Shown here: positions 5,353 through 5,744 of the stretch, piece by piece
Layout of the letters: every line of letters begins with the position of its first letter
Position numbering within the stretch: position 1 is the stretch's first letter
Assembly (NCBI GenBank): GCA_945833895.1
Contig: CAMAGQ010000106.1
Span: forward strand, 1 to 5,744
Length of the DNA: 5,744 nucleotides
From: an uncultured bacterium
GTDB taxonomy: Bacteria > Cyanobacteriota > Vampirovibrionia > Gastranaerophilales > Gastranaerophilaceae
Direction: 5' to 3'
Notes under the pieces: model-generated
Told to the model about the DNA's origin: nothing
Database searches by the model: none
The model's input: only the letters and a program-made list of their open reading frames with translations
Program-made: the position numbers and the translations under genes

Positions 5353-5376
5353 GAATATTTACGGCAAAAAATATTC
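5353..5376 (-). terminator. AT-rich hairpin after the XRE gene, possible terminator
   Basis: GAATATTT (5353-5360) and AAATATTC (5369-5376) form a perfect 8-bp stem with an 8-nt loop, 15 nt past the XRE stop codon. The stem is weak (two G-C pairs) and not followed directly by a T run; a TTTTTG run occurs about 15 nt further on, after GGGGCGG. Termination is plausible but not convincing. Confidence 0.3.
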
Positions 5377-5391
5377 TGCAGGCAAACACTG

Positions 5392-5604
5392 TTATCTAAA
5401 GAAATCAATAATATCAAGGTCAAAATTAGTCGCAATTTTATAAAGAGTTTCAATGGTAATCATGTTTTTCCCACGTTCCAAACAAGAAATATGCTCGCGG
5501 GACAACCCAACGAATTCTGCCATCTGCTCTTGAGAAAGATTATTGTTAAGCCGCAGTTCTTTAATTTTTCTTCCTATTTGATTTTTTATCTTGCGAACAC
5601 CCAT
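5392..5604 (-). CDS. XRE/Cro-CI-family helix-turn-helix regulator, 70 aa
   Basis: A single-domain DNA-binding protein. The whole chain is one HTH_3/XRE fold: helix 1 IGRKIKELRLNNN (10-22), the recognition pair SQEQMAEFVGLS (24-35) and REHISCLERGK (36-46), then ITIETLYKIATNFDLDIIDFF (49-69). There is no extra ligand-binding, peptidase or membrane part, so it resembles Cro-type or stand-alone XRE repressors that act as dimers on palindromic operators. The ATG at 5604 has no clear Shine-Dalgarno. Just upstream are two palindromes (5615-5624 and 5637-5654), the first overlapping a candidate -10 (TATTAC, 5626-5621), which suggests autoregulation. A divergent gene appears to begin just beyond the right edge, a common repressor/target layout. 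Targets are unknown; related sites also lie before the 61-aa ORF. No toxin, phage or plasmid gene is visible to tie it to a specific system. Confidence 0.92.
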   Translation of the reverse strand: MGVRKIKNQIGRKIKELRLNNNLSQEQMAEFVGLSREHISCLERGKNMITIETLYKIATNFDLDIIDFFR

Positions 5605-5614
5605 TTTTTCATTG

Positions 5615-5624
5615 TTACATGTAA
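5615..5624. promoter_or_regulatory. Perfect palindrome in the XRE promoter region
   Basis: TTACATGTAA is a perfect 10-bp palindrome 11 nt upstream of the XRE start codon. It overlaps a minus-strand TATTAC -10-like element (5626-5621). This is the placement expected of an autorepression operator. Confidence 0.55.
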
Positions 5625-5636
5625 TAAACTTATTTC

Positions 5637-5654
5637 TGTAATACGTACATTACA
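5637..5654. promoter_or_regulatory. Inverted repeat TGTAAT-N6-ATTACA upstream of the XRE gene
   Basis: Perfect 6-bp arms (5637-5642, 5649-5654) around ACGTAC, an 18-bp site of the size bound by XRE dimers. The outer right arm (TTGTAA on the minus strand, 5655-5650) could also serve as a -35. It shares the TGTAA core with 5615-5624 and 5319-5337. Confidence 0.55.
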
Positions 5655-5685
5655 AAAGTGGTTTGTATCCATGACTATATAAGGG

Positions 5686-5713
5686 TTTACAAAATTTTAT
5701 TTTTAGTTACAAT
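5686..5713 (+). promoter_or_regulatory. Rightward promoter leading out of the window
   Basis: TTTACA (5686-5691, 5 of 6 to the -35), a 16-nt spacer and TACAAT (5708-5713, 5 of 6 to the -10). The start would be near 5720, 12 nt before a strong Shine-Dalgarno. A GTTACA half-site (5706-5711) overlaps the -10, so the XRE protein may also control this promoter. It diverges from the XRE gene. Confidence 0.6.
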
Positions 5714-5731
5714 CTATTTAAAGAGGATAGC

Positions 5732-5738
5732 AAAGGAG
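5732..5738 (+). promoter_or_regulatory. Shine-Dalgarno of a gene starting at or just past the right edge
   Basis: AAAGGAG at 5732-5738 is a near-perfect ribosome binding site, followed by TAGATA to the end. No complete start codon lies within the window after it; an ATG beginning at 5744, or one a few bases later, would have normal spacing. Only the leader of this divergent gene is visible. Confidence 0.65.
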
Positions 5739-5744
5739 TAGATA

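Noticed and set aside
5491..5682. Open plus-strand frame of 63 codons with hydrophobic stretches
   Set aside because: Antisense to the XRE gene and across its promoter palindromes; the hydrophobic content follows from the reverse reading of an A/T-rich gene.

Overview
The window is A/T-rich and uses the standard bacterial code (TGA acts as a stop, TGG as Trp). It reads as a piece of ordinary bacterial chromosome. The low G+C, the short Cro/CI-type XRE regulator, the exported WG-repeat protein and the style of the PAS/histidine-kinase and MalK-type proteins would fit a host-associated, non-photosynthetic cyanobacterial relative (Vampirovibrionia/Gastranaerophilales). A Firmicute or another low-GC lineage cannot be excluded. 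This assignment is inference, because no rRNA or other phylogenetic marker is present.

Left half, plus strand. A soluble PAS + histidine-kinase-like protein (36-1148) is followed after 1 nt by a MalK/UgpC/MsmX-type ABC ATPase (1150-2148). The two are almost certainly co-transcribed. The kinase-like protein is degenerate: the phospho-acceptor His is replaced by Asp, the Mg-binding Asn of the N box is replaced by Thr, and the Gly-rich G2 box is eroded, although the G1 box is intact. Next comes an exported protein (2209-3108) with a signal peptide, a His cluster, ten consecutive prolines and about five WG-like repeats. It has its own candidate promoter, and its start is better placed at 2209 than at the upstream ATG at 2185.

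Middle and right, minus strand. Reading leftwards there is a 70-aa XRE/Cro-type DNA-binding protein (5604-5392), a 61-aa small ORF of unknown function (5237-5052), a roughly 170-aa unrecognised protein (4931-4419), prmC (release-factor glutamine methyltransferase, 4422-3583, overlapping the previous gene by 4 nt as ATGA) and a 122-aa charged hypothetical protein (3497-3129). A hairpin at the convergent junction near 3119-3148 probably ends the leftward transcript.

Intergenic DNA on the right (4953-5051, 5238-5391, 5605-5744) is rich in symmetrical elements built on GTTACA/TGTAAC. They lie in front of the XRE gene, over a candidate promoter for the small ORF, and on the -10 of a rightward promoter. 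That promoter leads into a gene starting just past the right edge, of which only the Shine-Dalgarno is visible. This suggests a small auto-regulated circuit around the XRE protein. A separate pair of about 20-bp direct repeats (period 36) lies at 4985-5040. No rRNA, tRNA, CRISPR array, transposase or insertion sequence was seen, and no gene-free stretch exceeds 300 bases. The two observations most worth a second look are the pseudokinase/ABC-ATPase pair and the XRE-linked operator set.
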